A stretch of DNA of 64,000 nucleotides. Origin: Bradyrhizobium sp. AZCC 1721 (GTDB lineage: Bacteria > Pseudomonadota > Alphaproteobacteria > Rhizobiales > Xanthobacteraceae). The stretch spans positions 372,001-436,000 of the forward strand of contig NZ_JAZHSB010000001.1 in the NCBI RefSeq assembly GCF_036924715.1. Reading direction: 5' to 3'. Position 1 is the stretch's first letter. The number at the start of each line of letters is the position of its first letter. A program made the position numbers and the translations under genes. Under the pieces are notes generated by a model that was not told the origin of the DNA, made no database searches, and worked only from the letters and a program-made list of their open reading frames with translations. This document shows positions 7,802 through 16,317 of the stretch, piece after piece.

Positions 7802-8626
7802 ATGAAATTCGTCATTCTCACCGACACTCATTTCGTCGCCCGTGGCCGTAAGCTTTACGGGCTGGATCCCACCGAGCGGCTTGGCGCGGCGGTCGAGCGG
7901 ATCAATCGCGATCACCCGGATATTTCCTTCGTGATCGTGACCGGTGACCTTGCCCATTGGGGCGAGGACGCCGCTTACGAAAATCTCGCCTCGGTCCTGG
8001 CGCGGCTGAAGGCGCCGACCATCCTCTTGATGGGCAATCACGATAAGCGCGGTCCGTTTGGCCATTTCTTCCCCGGCGTGCCGCGCGACGAATCCGGCTT
8101 TGTGCAGTCCATTCATTTGTTCGATGCTGCCACGATCGTCACGCTGGATACGCTGAACGAGGCCGCCCCTGATCATGCCGGATGGCTGTGCGAGGCGCGG
8201 CTCGCCTTCCTCGAACACGCGCTCGGCTCGGCACCTGCCGATCGCCCGCTTTTGCTGTTTCAGCACCATCCGCCGTTCGATGCCGGGTTGCGCTACATGG
8301 ACAACATCAAGCTCGCCAATCCCGAGGCCGAATGGGACGTGATCGCACGCACGCGAAAGCCGGACTATCTGTTCATGGGCCATCTGCACCGGCCGATCTC
8401 GGGCGTCTGGCGCGGCATCCCCTTCCACATCCAGCGCGCGCTATCGCATCAGGTGGCGTTCGACCTCGATACGGCGGATCACATTCCCGGGTCGCACGAA
8501 CTGCCGGACTATTCGCACGTGACCGTCAGCGCCGGGCAGGTGGTGATTCACCAATGCTCGTTCCTTTACGATGGACCGCTGTTTTCGTTGCAGGACCGCG
8601 CCGCAATCGAATGGACCGACCGATAA
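7802..8626 (+). CDS. Metallophosphoesterase, GpdQ/CpdA type
   Basis: This 274-residue cytoplasmic enzyme carries the complete class-III cyclic nucleotide / glycerophosphodiester phosphodiesterase metal site: D8-x-H10, GDLAHWG (Asp49), GNHD (Asn79, His80), QHHPPF (His155, His156) and GHLH (His194, His196). It has no signal peptide. It follows the UgpC-A-E-B-like importer by 76 bases on the same strand. My inference is that the importer brings in a phosphodiester such as a glycerophosphodiester and this enzyme hydrolyses it, as with GpdQ. A cAMP phosphodiesterase role is the main alternative. Confidence 0.88.
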   Translation: MKFVILTDTHFVARGRKLYGLDPTERLGAAVERINRDHPDISFVIVTGDLAHWGEDAAYENLASVLARLKAPTILLMGNHDKRGPFGHFFPGVPRDESGFVQSIHLFDAATIVTLDTLNEAAPDHAGWLCEARLAFLEHALGSAPADRPLLLFQHHPPFDAGLRYMDNIKLANPEAEWDVIARTRKPDYLFMGHLHRPISGVWRGIPFHIQRALSHQVAFDLDTADHIPGSHELPDYSHVTVSAGQVVIHQCSFLYDGPLFSLQDRAAIEWTDR

Positions 8627-8660
8627 CGCCGGGTAAGGCCAGGCACGCCGCGATCGGCCG

Positions 8661-9779
8661 TCAGCCCGGCCGGGACTGCGCTTCCAGTTGCCGGCTGTAG
8701 CGCGACATAGCAAAGCAGAACGCGAAATAGATCAGCCCGACGAACACGTAGACTTCAACGCTGAACTGCTGCCAGGCGGGATCGATGATGGAGGTCTTCG
8801 CCGTCGTCAGCAGGTCGAAGATACCGATGATCAGCACCAGGCTGGTGTCCTTGAAGAAGGCGATGAACGTATTCACCAGTGGCGGGATCACATGGCGAAT
8901 CGCCTGCGGCAGGATGATCAGGCCGTTCTTCTTCCAGTAGGTGAGTCCGAGCGCGTCGGCGGCGTCGTGCTGTCCTCTCGGAATGGCCTGAAGGCCGCCG
9001 CGGATGACTTCGGCAAGATAGGCGCCGGCGTACAGTATGAACGCGATCTGCGCCCGGAGCAGTTTGTCGATGTTGACGCCGTCGGGCAGGAACAGCGGAA
9101 ACATCACGCTCGCCATGAACAACAGGCTGATCAGGGGAACGCCGCGGATCAACTCGACATAGAGCACGCAGAGCGACCGGATCGCAGGCAATTTTGAACG
9201 GCGGCCCAGCGCCACCACGATCCCGAGCGGGAAGCCGAACGCCAGCCCGAACGTCGCCAGGATCAGCGTCACCGGCAGCCCGCCCCAGCGATCCTGTGAA
9301 ACGTAGGACAGCCCGAAGACGCCGCCCCACATCAAGACGCCAATCAGGACCAGCGCCGCCGCCCACACCAATACCAGTTCCTTGCGCCACCAATTGCGCC
9401 GGCTCGACACCCAGAACAGCGCAATGAAGGTGAGGCACACCAGCGCCGGCCGCCACTGCTCATTGAAGGGGTAAGTGCCGAACAGGATGAAGCGATATTT
9501 TTCAGGGATCACAGCCCAGCAGGCGCCGAGCCCACGGATCGACCGGCAGGGGCCGGTCTGGTTGCCGGAAACGATCCAGATTGCATTCCAGTAGCCCCAC
9601 TGCACCAGGCTGACGAACGCCTTGGCGAGCAGCGCGATCAGGAGCACGGAAATGATGCTTGACGTGACCGAGGCGAACAGGTTCGCGCGCAGCCACCGGA
9701 TGGCGCGACCGGCCGGTGTCCTGCGGGGTCGCGCGTCGAAGGGAAGCGGATTTTTCGGAGCGTCCGTGATCGACGTCAT
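8661..9779 (-). CDS. aapM: General L-amino acid ABC transporter permease AapM
   Basis: A 372-residue permease of the HisM/AapM group with about eight hydrophobic segments and the EAA loop AEVIRGGLQAIPRGQHDAADALG. Length, the SGNQTGPCRSIRGLGACWAVI periplasmic stretch and the order after AapQ match AapM of Rhizobium, which imports a broad range of L-amino acids. I chose the ATG at 9779, four bases after the aapQ stop; a start at 9812 would lie inside aapQ. It is convergent with the phosphoesterase gene. The expected next gene, the ATPase aapP, is absent. Confidence 0.93.
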   Translation of the reverse strand: MTSITDAPKNPLPFDARPRRTPAGRAIRWLRANLFASVTSSIISVLLIALLAKAFVSLVQWGYWNAIWIVSGNQTGPCRSIRGLGACWAVIPEKYRFILFGTYPFNEQWRPALVCLTFIALFWVSSRRNWWRKELVLVWAAALVLIGVLMWGGVFGLSYVSQDRWGGLPVTLILATFGLAFGFPLGIVVALGRRSKLPAIRSLCVLYVELIRGVPLISLLFMASVMFPLFLPDGVNIDKLLRAQIAFILYAGAYLAEVIRGGLQAIPRGQHDAADALGLTYWKKNGLIILPQAIRHVIPPLVNTFIAFFKDTSLVLIIGIFDLLTTAKTSIIDPAWQQFSVEVYVFVGLIYFAFCFAMSRYSRQLEAQSRPG

Positions 9780-9783
9780 GGCA

Positions 9784-10971
9784 TCAGCGCTCCACCAGCG
9801 CGATGCGCGCATTGTACCAGTTCATGAACAGGCTGATGCCGAGGCTGATGGTGAGGAACACGGCCATGATGAGCGCGATGGCTTCGATCGCCTGTCCGGT
9901 CTGGTTCAGCGTGGTATTCGCGATCGACACCACGTCCTGATACCCGACCGCAACCGCAAGCGAGGAATTCTTGGTCAGGTTCAGGTATTGGCTGGTCATC
10001 GGCGGAATGATGACGCGGAGCGCCTGCGGCAGCACGATGCGCTGAAGCACAAAGCTACGGCGCAGGCCGAGCGCATTCGCGGCGTCCCATTGGCCCCGTG
10101 GAACAGCCTGAATGCCGCTGCGCACGATTTCGGCGATGAACGCCGAGGTGTAGGTGACGAGCGCGATCAGCAGCGCAAAATATTCCGGTGCGAGTGTCAG
10201 TCCGCCGACAAAATTGAAGCCGCGCAGTTCGGGCAACGTGATGGTCCATGACGCGCCGAGGCCAAACGACACCAGCGCCGGCAGGCCGACGAGCAGGGCC
10301 AGCGCATAGGGCCAGAGCGGACGCGCCTTGCCGTCCGCCATTTGCCGCGCCACTAACTGCCGCCGCAATAGATACAGGGCGCCCAGGCCGGCAGCGGCCG
10401 CAGCGATGACCCACAGATTTGCTTCCTCGATCGGAATCGCTGGCAAGACCAGGCCTCTGTTCGACAGAAAGACGCCTTCGATCGGCTTCCAGGCCGCGCG
10501 TGCCGCCGGAAGTCCCTGCATCAGCACGTACCAGAACAACAACTGCAGCAGCAGCGGAACGTCGCGCAGCACTTCGACGTAGACCGCAGCCAGCCGCGAC
10601 AACAGCCAGTTCGACGACAGCCGCGCGATGCCGATCAGCGTGCCAAGCACGGTCGCGAGCACGATGCCGATGACCGCGACGCGGAGCGTATTGACGATGC
10701 CGACGATGAAGGCGCGGGCGTAAGGATCCCTGGGGCTATAGGCAAGCCAGCTATCCGCGATCGGCATTCCGGCCTCGCGGCCGAGAAAGGCGAAGCCGGT
10801 CGAAATCCGGCGCACCGACAAATTGTGCAGGGCGTTGGACCAGAGCCAGCCAACGATCGCGACCGCGATGGCTACCACCACGATCTGCCAGACGAGGCCG
10901 TTGATCTGCTGGCGATTCAGGCGGAGGCGCATCCGCCAGCGGCGAGGGAATTCGGGCGTGGATGTCGTCAC
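9784..10971 (-). CDS. aapQ: General L-amino acid ABC transporter permease AapQ
   Basis: A 395-residue permease of the AapQ type. It has a first helix near residues 25-45, the long periplasmic/cytoplasmic insertions typical of this subgroup, and the EAA loop AEIVRSGIQAVPRGQWDAANALG. It is the first gene of the minus-strand unit aapQ-aapM and is divergent from the RpiR regulator gene. The 146-base divergent region contains a strong inverted repeat (11080-11110), so one regulator probably controls both directions. Confidence 0.93.
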   Translation of the reverse strand: MTTSTPEFPRRWRMRLRLNRQQINGLVWQIVVVAIAVAIVGWLWSNALHNLSVRRISTGFAFLGREAGMPIADSWLAYSPRDPYARAFIVGIVNTLRVAVIGIVLATVLGTLIGIARLSSNWLLSRLAAVYVEVLRDVPLLLQLLFWYVLMQGLPAARAAWKPIEGVFLSNRGLVLPAIPIEEANLWVIAAAAAGLGALYLLRRQLVARQMADGKARPLWPYALALLVGLPALVSFGLGASWTITLPELRGFNFVGGLTLAPEYFALLIALVTYTSAFIAEIVRSGIQAVPRGQWDAANALGLRRSFVLQRIVLPQALRVIIPPMTSQYLNLTKNSSLAVAVGYQDVVSIANTTLNQTGQAIEAIALIMAVFLTISLGISLFMNWYNARIALVER

Positions 10972-11079
10972 AGCACAAGGATCCTCGACTTAAGCGGCGA
11001 TGACTTTGAGCAACGATGTATTGCAGCAGCGACCTTCCAGTAGCGATCTTCGGCGATGGGCCCGCAAGGCGCATTTCAA

Positions 11080-11110
11080 ATGTTGCACCAAAATGAATTC
11101 TGTGCAACAT
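11080..11110. promoter_or_regulatory. Candidate RpiR operator between aapQ and the regulator gene
   Basis: ATGTTGCAC (11080-11088) and GTGCAACAT (11102-11110) are a perfect 9-bp inverted repeat with a 13-base spacer (centre to centre 22 bp, two helical turns). It lies in the divergent promoter region, and the right arm ends only seven bases before the ATG of the RpiR gene. Binding there would block initiation of the regulator itself, and probably also aapQ, which starts about 110 bases away. Confidence 0.6.
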
Positions 11111-11117
11111 ATGTTTC

Positions 11118-11993
11118 ATGGCGCAGCTCCGGCCGAAATCCTCGCCGCTGAACGATTTGTGCAGTGCGCTGCCATCGTTGCCGATGCGGCTGCAGCAAGT
11201 CGGCCGGTTCGTTGCCGCCAATGACTATGACGCCACCACGCGCTCGATGCGTGATCTCGCCGCCGAGGCCGGCGCCGATCCCGCCGCTTTCACCCGGCTT
11301 GCAAAAGCGCTCGGCTATTCCGGATGGGACGAATTGCGCGCCGCGCTGACCGAGGCCCGCCGGCCCGCGCAATCTTCGCCGTTTTCGGGTCGCGCCAAAG
11401 GCGGCGGGAAAGGGCCCAACGCCGAGATGTCGCTGGTCTCCGACAAGCTGGAAGCCGAGGCGGCAGGTCTTGCGCGCATTTCGGCCGGCTCGGTGGCCAA
11501 CGCGGCCAAGGCTCTGCACGCCGCGCGGCGCATCTGGATCGCCGGCTTTCGGAGCTGCCGCAGCGTTGCGGAATTGCTCAATTATCAGCTCCGCCTGTTC
11601 CGGCCGGACGCGGTGCATCTGGTCGGCGGCTCGGGTCCCGAAGATCTCGATCTGGGCGCGTTCCATAGCGGCGATGCCGTCGTCGTTATCGGGTTTGCGC
11701 CCTATTCGAGGGCAAGCGTTTTGTCGGCGCGGGTGGCCCATGATTCCGGCGCCACGCTGGTTGCGATTGCCGATACGATTACGGCGCCGATGGCGGAGGG
11801 GGCTGACCATCTGTTGCTGTACGAGGCCGCCGCGTCGCCGGGATTCTTTCCGAGCCTCACCGGCGCCATCGCCATCGCACAGTCGCTGGCCGCCGTGACC
11901 TTCGTGCTGGGCGGCGCCGGCGCCAAGCGGCGCCTCGAAGAGACCGAAGGCCGGTTGGCCGCGCTGTCGCAATATGTCGCGGAGAAAGGTTGA
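11118..11993 (+). CDS. MurR/RpiR-family transcriptional regulator
   Basis: The 291-residue protein has an N-terminal RpiR helix-turn-helix (about residues 14-80, with TTRSMRDLAAEAGADPAAFTRLAKALG) and a C-terminal SIS sugar-isomerase-like domain (about 125-260, with RRIWIAGFRSCRSVAELLNYQL). RpiR regulators normally sense phosphosugars, but some in Bradyrhizobium-like genomes sit with amino acid genes, as here. It overlaps or abuts the aminotransferase gene and precedes the AapJ-type binding protein. The ATG is immediately downstream of the operator-like repeat, leaving no room for a normal leader with a ribosome binding site; translation may be leaderless. Confidence 0.9.
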   Translation: MAQLRPKSSPLNDLCSALPSLPMRLQQVGRFVAANDYDATTRSMRDLAAEAGADPAAFTRLAKALGYSGWDELRAALTEARRPAQSSPFSGRAKGGGKGPNAEMSLVSDKLEAEAAGLARISAGSVANAAKALHAARRIWIAGFRSCRSVAELLNYQLRLFRPDAVHLVGGSGPEDLDLGAFHSGDAVVVIGFAPYSRASVLSARVAHDSGATLVAIADTITAPMAEGADHLLLYEAAASPGFFPSLTGAIAIAQSLAAVTFVLGGAGAKRRLEETEGRLAALSQYVAEKG

Positions 11994-11998
11994 TCGCC

Positions 11999-13348
11999 AT
12001 GGGAGCCAGCAAAAGCCGGTTGCTGCACCGAAGCCTGCGTGAAACGCCGCCGAAGGCCATCGGCGGCGATGGCGTCTGGCTGGTCGCCGAGGATGGCAGA
12101 CGGATTCTGGATGCTTCCGGTGGCGCGGCCGTCTCCTGCCTCGGCCACCAGCACCCTCGCGTGCTCGAGGCCATGACGCGGCAGGCATCGAAGCTGGCCT
12201 TTGCCCATACCGGGTTCTTCTCGTCGGAGCCCGCCGAAGCGCTGGCTGAGGCGCTCGTTGGCGACGAGCCCGGCGGCCTGGCCTACGCCTATCTCGTCAG
12301 CGGCGGGTCGGAAGCGATCGAGGCCAGCATCAAGCTGGCGCGGCAATACTTTGTCGAAAGCGGCCAGCCGCAACGCCAGCGCTTCATCGCGCGCCGCCAG
12401 AGCTATCACGGCAATACGCTGGGCGCGCTCGCCGCCGGCGGCAACGCCTGGCGGCGCGAGCCCTACGCGCCGCTATTGTCGTCGGCCTTCAGCCACGTGA
12501 CGCCGGCGTTCGCCTATCACGAAAAACGTGACAGCGAATCCGAGGCGGATTTCGTGGCGCGACTGGCGGCCGAGCTCGAAGCCGAATTCCAGCGCCTTGG
12601 TCCGGATACAGTGGCGGCATTCATTGCCGAGCCGGTGGTGGGCGCCACCGCCGGATGCGTGCCGGCGCCGGAGGGATATTTCCGCGCCGTCCGCGAGATC
12701 TGCGACCGGCATGGCGCGCTCTTGATCCTAGACGAGGTGATGTGCGGCATGGGCCGCACCGGCACGCGCCACGCCTGGGAGCAGGAGGGCATCGCGCCCG
12801 ATATCCAGACCATCGCTAAGGGGCTTGGCGGCGGCTATCAACCGATCGGCGCCATGCTCGCCGGCGGGCGCATCGTCGATACGATCCGGGATGGCTCGGG
12901 CGCATTCAAGCACGGCCACACCTATCTGGCGCATCCGCTCGCCTGTGCCGCGGCGCTCGAGGTGCAGCAGGTGATCGATGATGAGCAACTGCTCGACAGG
13001 GTCAAGGATCTTGGCCGCCAGCTCGAACGGCGCCTGACCGAGCGTTTCGGCAATCACCGCCACGTCGGCGATATCAGGGGGCGGGGCCTGTTCCAGGCCA
13101 TTGAGCTCGTCGCCGATCGTGCCGCCCGCGCGCCGTTCGATCCTGCGCTCAAGCTCCACCAGCGGATCAAGGCCGCCGCGTTCGAAGGCGGCCTTGCCTG
13201 CTATCCCTCGGGTGGAACGGCGGATGGCCGCAGCGGCGACCACGTCCTGCTGGCGCCGCCCTATATCGCGACATCAGACGATATCGACATGATCGTCGAC
13301 CGGCTGGGTCACGCCGTCGACTGGGCCTTGAAGAGTGTTGGTCATTAG
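11999..13348 (+). CDS. Class-III PLP-dependent aminotransferase
   Basis: This 449-residue enzyme shows the class-III aminotransferase signature: GGAAVSCLGHQHPRVL early, RQSYHGNTLGALA, the PLP-binding LILDEVMCGMGRTG, and the Schiff-base lysine in IAKGLGGGYQPIGAML (about Lys274). A GGAGAAAGG ribosome binding site lies 9 bases upstream of ATG 11999; TTG 11990 overlapping the regulator stop is the alternative. The closest-looking families are omega-amino acid:pyruvate aminotransferases. Between an amino acid regulator and a binding protein, it probably begins degradation of the imported amino compound. Confidence 0.92.
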   Translation: MGASKSRLLHRSLRETPPKAIGGDGVWLVAEDGRRILDASGGAAVSCLGHQHPRVLEAMTRQASKLAFAHTGFFSSEPAEALAEALVGDEPGGLAYAYLVSGGSEAIEASIKLARQYFVESGQPQRQRFIARRQSYHGNTLGALAAGGNAWRREPYAPLLSSAFSHVTPAFAYHEKRDSESEADFVARLAAELEAEFQRLGPDTVAAFIAEPVVGATAGCVPAPEGYFRAVREICDRHGALLILDEVMCGMGRTGTRHAWEQEGIAPDIQTIAKGLGGGYQPIGAMLAGGRIVDTIRDGSGAFKHGHTYLAHPLACAAALEVQQVIDDEQLLDRVKDLGRQLERRLTERFGNHRHVGDIRGRGLFQAIELVADRAARAPFDPALKLHQRIKAAAFEGGLACYPSGGTADGRSGDHVLLAPPYIATSDDIDMIVDRLGHAVDWALKSVGH

Positions 13349-13358
13349 GAGGAGCAGA

Positions 13359-14369
13359 ATGAAGAGAATCATCATCGCTACAGGCTTGCTCGCCGCGTCG
13401 GGCTTGATGGCGCAAGCCGCAACGCTCGATACGGTCAAACAGCGCGGCACGCTGGTGTGCGGCGTCAGCATCGGCTTCGCCGGGTTCTCCACCCCGGACT
13501 CGCAGGGCAATTACAAGGGGCTCGACGTCGACTATTGCCGCGCCTTGGCGGCCGGTGTGCTCGGCGACGCCAGCAAGGTGCGCTATGTCGCGCTCACGGC
13601 GCAGAACCGCTTCACGGCTTTGCAGTCGGGCGAGATCGACGTGCTCTACCGCAATTCGACGCAGACCTATCTGCGCGGCGCAACACTGGGGCTGCGGCAG
13701 GGGCCGGTCAATTTCTACGACGGCCAGGGTTTTGTCGTAAGGGCCGACGCCGGCGTAAAGGACCTCAAGGGCCTCAATGGCGCCACCGTCTGCGTCGCGC
13801 AGGGCACGACCCATGAAGTGACGCTCGGCGACTACGGCCGCGCCAACGGCATCGAATGGAAACCGCTCGTGTTCGACCGCACCGATACCATGTACCAGAC
13901 GTTCTTTGGCGGGCGCTGCGATGCCATGACCCAGGACGCTTCCGCGCTCGCCGGCGCGATCACCACCGCGGCTTCCAATCCGGCCGACTACACCGTGCTG
14001 CCGCAGACCATCAGCAAGGAGCCGCTCGGGCCGTTCACCCGCAACGGCGACGACGTGTGGACCGACATCATCGCCTGGCTTCACTATGGCTTGATCGAGG
14101 CGGAAGAGCTTGGTGTCACCGCTGCCAACGCCGAACAAATGGCAAAATCCAATGTGCCGGCCATCCAGCGGCTGCTCGGTACTTCGGGCGAGCTCGGCTC
14201 GCGATTTGGCCTCGACAACAAATGGATGCTGCAGGCGATTAAGGCGGGCGGCAATTACGGCGAGATCTTTGAGCGCAATGTCGGCAAGGCGAGTCCGCTA
14301 AAACTCGATCGCGGCCTCAACGCGACCTGGACCAAGGGCGGCCTGATGTACGCTCTGCCGTTCAAGTAG
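13359..14369 (+). CDS. aapJ: AapJ-type periplasmic amino acid-binding protein
   Basis: This 336-residue protein has a signal peptide (MKRIIIATGLLAASGLMAQA, cut near residue 20) and the AapJ pattern: LDTVKQRGTLVCGVSIGFAGF, GNYKGLDVDYCRALAAGVLG, LYRNSTQTYLR, FYDGQGFVV, and a C-terminus with GGNYGEIFERNVGKASPL followed by NATWTKGGLMYALPFK. An AGGAGGA ribosome binding site fixes ATG 13359. It would deliver amino acids to AapQM, but it is transcribed with the aminotransferase rather than with the permeases. Confidence 0.93.
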   Translation: MKRIIIATGLLAASGLMAQAATLDTVKQRGTLVCGVSIGFAGFSTPDSQGNYKGLDVDYCRALAAGVLGDASKVRYVALTAQNRFTALQSGEIDVLYRNSTQTYLRGATLGLRQGPVNFYDGQGFVVRADAGVKDLKGLNGATVCVAQGTTHEVTLGDYGRANGIEWKPLVFDRTDTMYQTFFGGRCDAMTQDASALAGAITTAASNPADYTVLPQTISKEPLGPFTRNGDDVWTDIIAWLHYGLIEAEELGVTAANAEQMAKSNVPAIQRLLGTSGELGSRFGLDNKWMLQAIKAGGNYGEIFERNVGKASPLKLDRGLNATWTKGGLMYALPFK

Positions 14370-14377
14370 TGACACGT

Positions 14378-14411
14378 TGCGGCGCGGCGGGTTGACACAA
14401 GTCGCGCCGCA
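14378..14411 (+). terminator. GC-rich hairpin after aapJ
   Basis: TGCGGCGCG (14378-14386) and CGCGCCGCA (14403-14411) form a perfect 9-bp stem with a 16-base loop, starting nine bases after the aapJ stop and ending 15 bases before the racemase-like gene. There is no T-tract, so it may be an mRNA-stabilising or attenuating hairpin in an operon, not a full terminator. Confidence 0.5.
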
Positions 14412-14426
14412 GCCAGACTGACCCAT

Positions 14427-15068
14427 ATGCGCATTACCCTGATCCACGCCCTGAAACACTCGATTGCGCCGATCGAGGCTTCCTTCGCCAGGCTTTGGCC
14501 GGAGGCCCGCCTGATGAATCTGCTCGACGACAGCCTGTCGGCCGATCTGGCGCGTGACGGCGGGCTCACCGACGCGATGACCGCGCGTTTCCTCCAGCTT
14601 GGATGCTACGCCGTCGGTACCGGATCGGATGCGATCCTGTTCACCTGCTCGGCGTTCGGTCCCTGCATCGAAGCCGTCGCACGGGCCCACGCCCCGATGC
14701 CGGTGCTCAAGCCCAATGAAGCGATGATCGAGCAGGCCGTCGCGCGTGGCCGCAGGATCGGGCTGTTGTCGACGTTTCCGCCGACGCTCGCCTCGATGCC
14801 GCCGGAGTTTCCGTCGCAGGTCGAGCTGGTGCCGATACTGGCGGAAGGCGCGTTAGCCGCGCTCGATCGCGGGGATCGCGCGACCCATGACCGCCTGGTG
14901 GTGGAAGCATCGAGGAGCTTGGGCGACTGCGACCTGATCGCGCTCGCCCAGTACAGCCTGGCGCCAGCGGCAGACGCGGTCGCCGAGGCGACGGGACGGC
15001 CGGTGCTGACCACGCCCGACAGCGCGGTGCAGAAACTTATGAAGATGCTCGGCGTGGACCGAACCTAG
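14427..15068 (+). CDS. Asp/Glu/hydantoin racemase-family protein
   Basis: This 213-residue protein has the Asp/Glu racemase fold: MRITLIHALKHSI, FTCSAFGPC carrying the first catalytic cysteine (Cys74), and RPVLTTPDSAVQKLM at the end. At the place of the second cysteine it has LAQYSLA (residues 173-179), as in a subgroup with LAQxSM in that loop. A two-cysteine racemization mechanism is therefore doubtful and the reaction may be a decarboxylation, isomerization or lyase step. It follows aapJ by 57 bases and probably belongs to the amino acid module. Confidence 0.82.
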   Translation: MRITLIHALKHSIAPIEASFARLWPEARLMNLLDDSLSADLARDGGLTDAMTARFLQLGCYAVGTGSDAILFTCSAFGPCIEAVARAHAPMPVLKPNEAMIEQAVARGRRIGLLSTFPPTLASMPPEFPSQVELVPILAEGALAALDRGDRATHDRLVVEASRSLGDCDLIALAQYSLAPAADAVAEATGRPVLTTPDSAVQKLMKMLGVDRT

Positions 15069-15096
15069 GCTTCTTCCTCGTTTGGCGTCTTTTCGG

Positions 15097-16305
15097 CTAG
15101 GCTTGCTCAACGTCATCTCTTGCCGCGGGCCGCTGGCCAGCGGCAAATGCTGCTCCAATCGCAGCAACAAGCAGAGCGGCTCCTCCCCAAGCGAGCGCAT
15201 CCGCACCGAACCAAGTGATCAGGCCGCCACCGAAGGCGCTGCCGAGCATTTGCCCGAAATACGTGGCGGACAGGTTCAATGCCGCCGAGGCTGAAGCCAG
15301 TTCCGGCGCCAGGAGCACCAGCCGTGCCTGCTGAGACGGATGAATAGCGAAACCGCCAAGCCCCCAGATCGAGATCGCCAGCATCGTAGTCACCAGCGAG
15401 CCGTATGCGATGGGCCACATCGCAAACGCTGCAATCATAAGGGCAAGGCAAACGCCAACCACACGTCCGGCGCCAATGCGATCAATCACGCGGCTCGCGA
15501 AGTAATTGCCGGCAAGCCCCGCTACTCCGAACCAGCCGAACAGAAGGCCAATTCCCGTCGCATCGATGCCCAGGCTGTCCCTGAGGATGGGAGCCAGGTA
15601 GGTATAGAGTGTAAATTGACCTGCACACTGGAGAGCCGTGGTCAGCAACAACCATAGAATGACTGCGTTGCCCGCCAAAGACCGCCATGCGTTCCAGTCT
15701 ACCGGTGTATTCGGCAGTTTGGCTGAAACCGTGAGCGCGACCCACGCCGCGCTCGCGAACGACATTGCGCAGACAAGGCCGAGCGTTACGCGCCAGCCAA
15801 GAACCGCTCCGAGTGCGTTTCCTGCAGGTATCCCGATCACGATCGAGAGCGTGAACCCGAGAAACATCGTGGCGATGGCTCTTCCGCTCCGTCCGGGCGG
15901 AGCTGCAAGACCCGCGGCAGCGATCGAGTGCGGAGTGGCGACCGCGGCAGCAAGGCCTGCAAATATGCGCGCCGCTGCAAGCGTGCTGTAGGTCGGCGCC
16001 ACCGCCGCGGCAAACTGCAGGACTCCAAACAAGCCAAGTCCCGCCGCAATCAAGTCCCGCCGACCAAATCGCCTCGTAAGAGGTATCAGCAGCGGCGCCC
16101 CGACCGCGAGCGCAAGCGAGTAGGCGGACATCAACTGTCCCGCACCTGCGACTGACGTCCCAAGCTCCCGCGCGATTTCGTTGAGCAGACCAGTCACCGC
16201 GAAAGCGCCGATCCCCACAACGAAGTAGCCGAATGCAAGAGCTGCGGTGGATTTTGGTTCTGCGCACACGACCTCACGTAAGCTCCGGATGTGGTCGCTG
16301 GACAC
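15097..16305 (-). CDS. MFS transporter, DHA1/AraJ-like efflux type
   Basis: A 402-residue, 12-helix major facilitator. Motif A is present in degenerate form after helix 2 (PLLIPLTRRFGRRDLI), and the AVGAPLL and GLAAAVATPHSIAAAGLAAPP stretches are typical of AraJ/arabinose-efflux-like members. It starts with GTG at 16305, 13 bases after the stop of the upstream minus-strand gene, so the two probably form an operon. The divergent AraC regulator likely controls them. The substrate is unknown; small-molecule efflux is the usual role. Confidence 0.87.
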   Translation of the reverse strand: MSSDHIRSLREVVCAEPKSTAALAFGYFVVGIGAFAVTGLLNEIARELGTSVAGAGQLMSAYSLALAVGAPLLIPLTRRFGRRDLIAAGLGLFGVLQFAAAVAPTYSTLAAARIFAGLAAAVATPHSIAAAGLAAPPGRSGRAIATMFLGFTLSIVIGIPAGNALGAVLGWRVTLGLVCAMSFASAAWVALTVSAKLPNTPVDWNAWRSLAGNAVILWLLLTTALQCAGQFTLYTYLAPILRDSLGIDATGIGLLFGWFGVAGLAGNYFASRVIDRIGAGRVVGVCLALMIAAFAMWPIAYGSLVTTMLAISIWGLGGFAIHPSQQARLVLLAPELASASAALNLSATYFGQMLGSAFGGGLITWFGADALAWGGAALLVAAIGAAFAAGQRPAARDDVEQA

Positions 16306-16317
16306 GCCGGCAGCCGC

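Noticed and set aside
15097..15451. 112-codon alternative frame in the MFS gene
   Set aside because: It overlaps the MFS frame out of phase, with no motif; the MFS frame accounts for the region.
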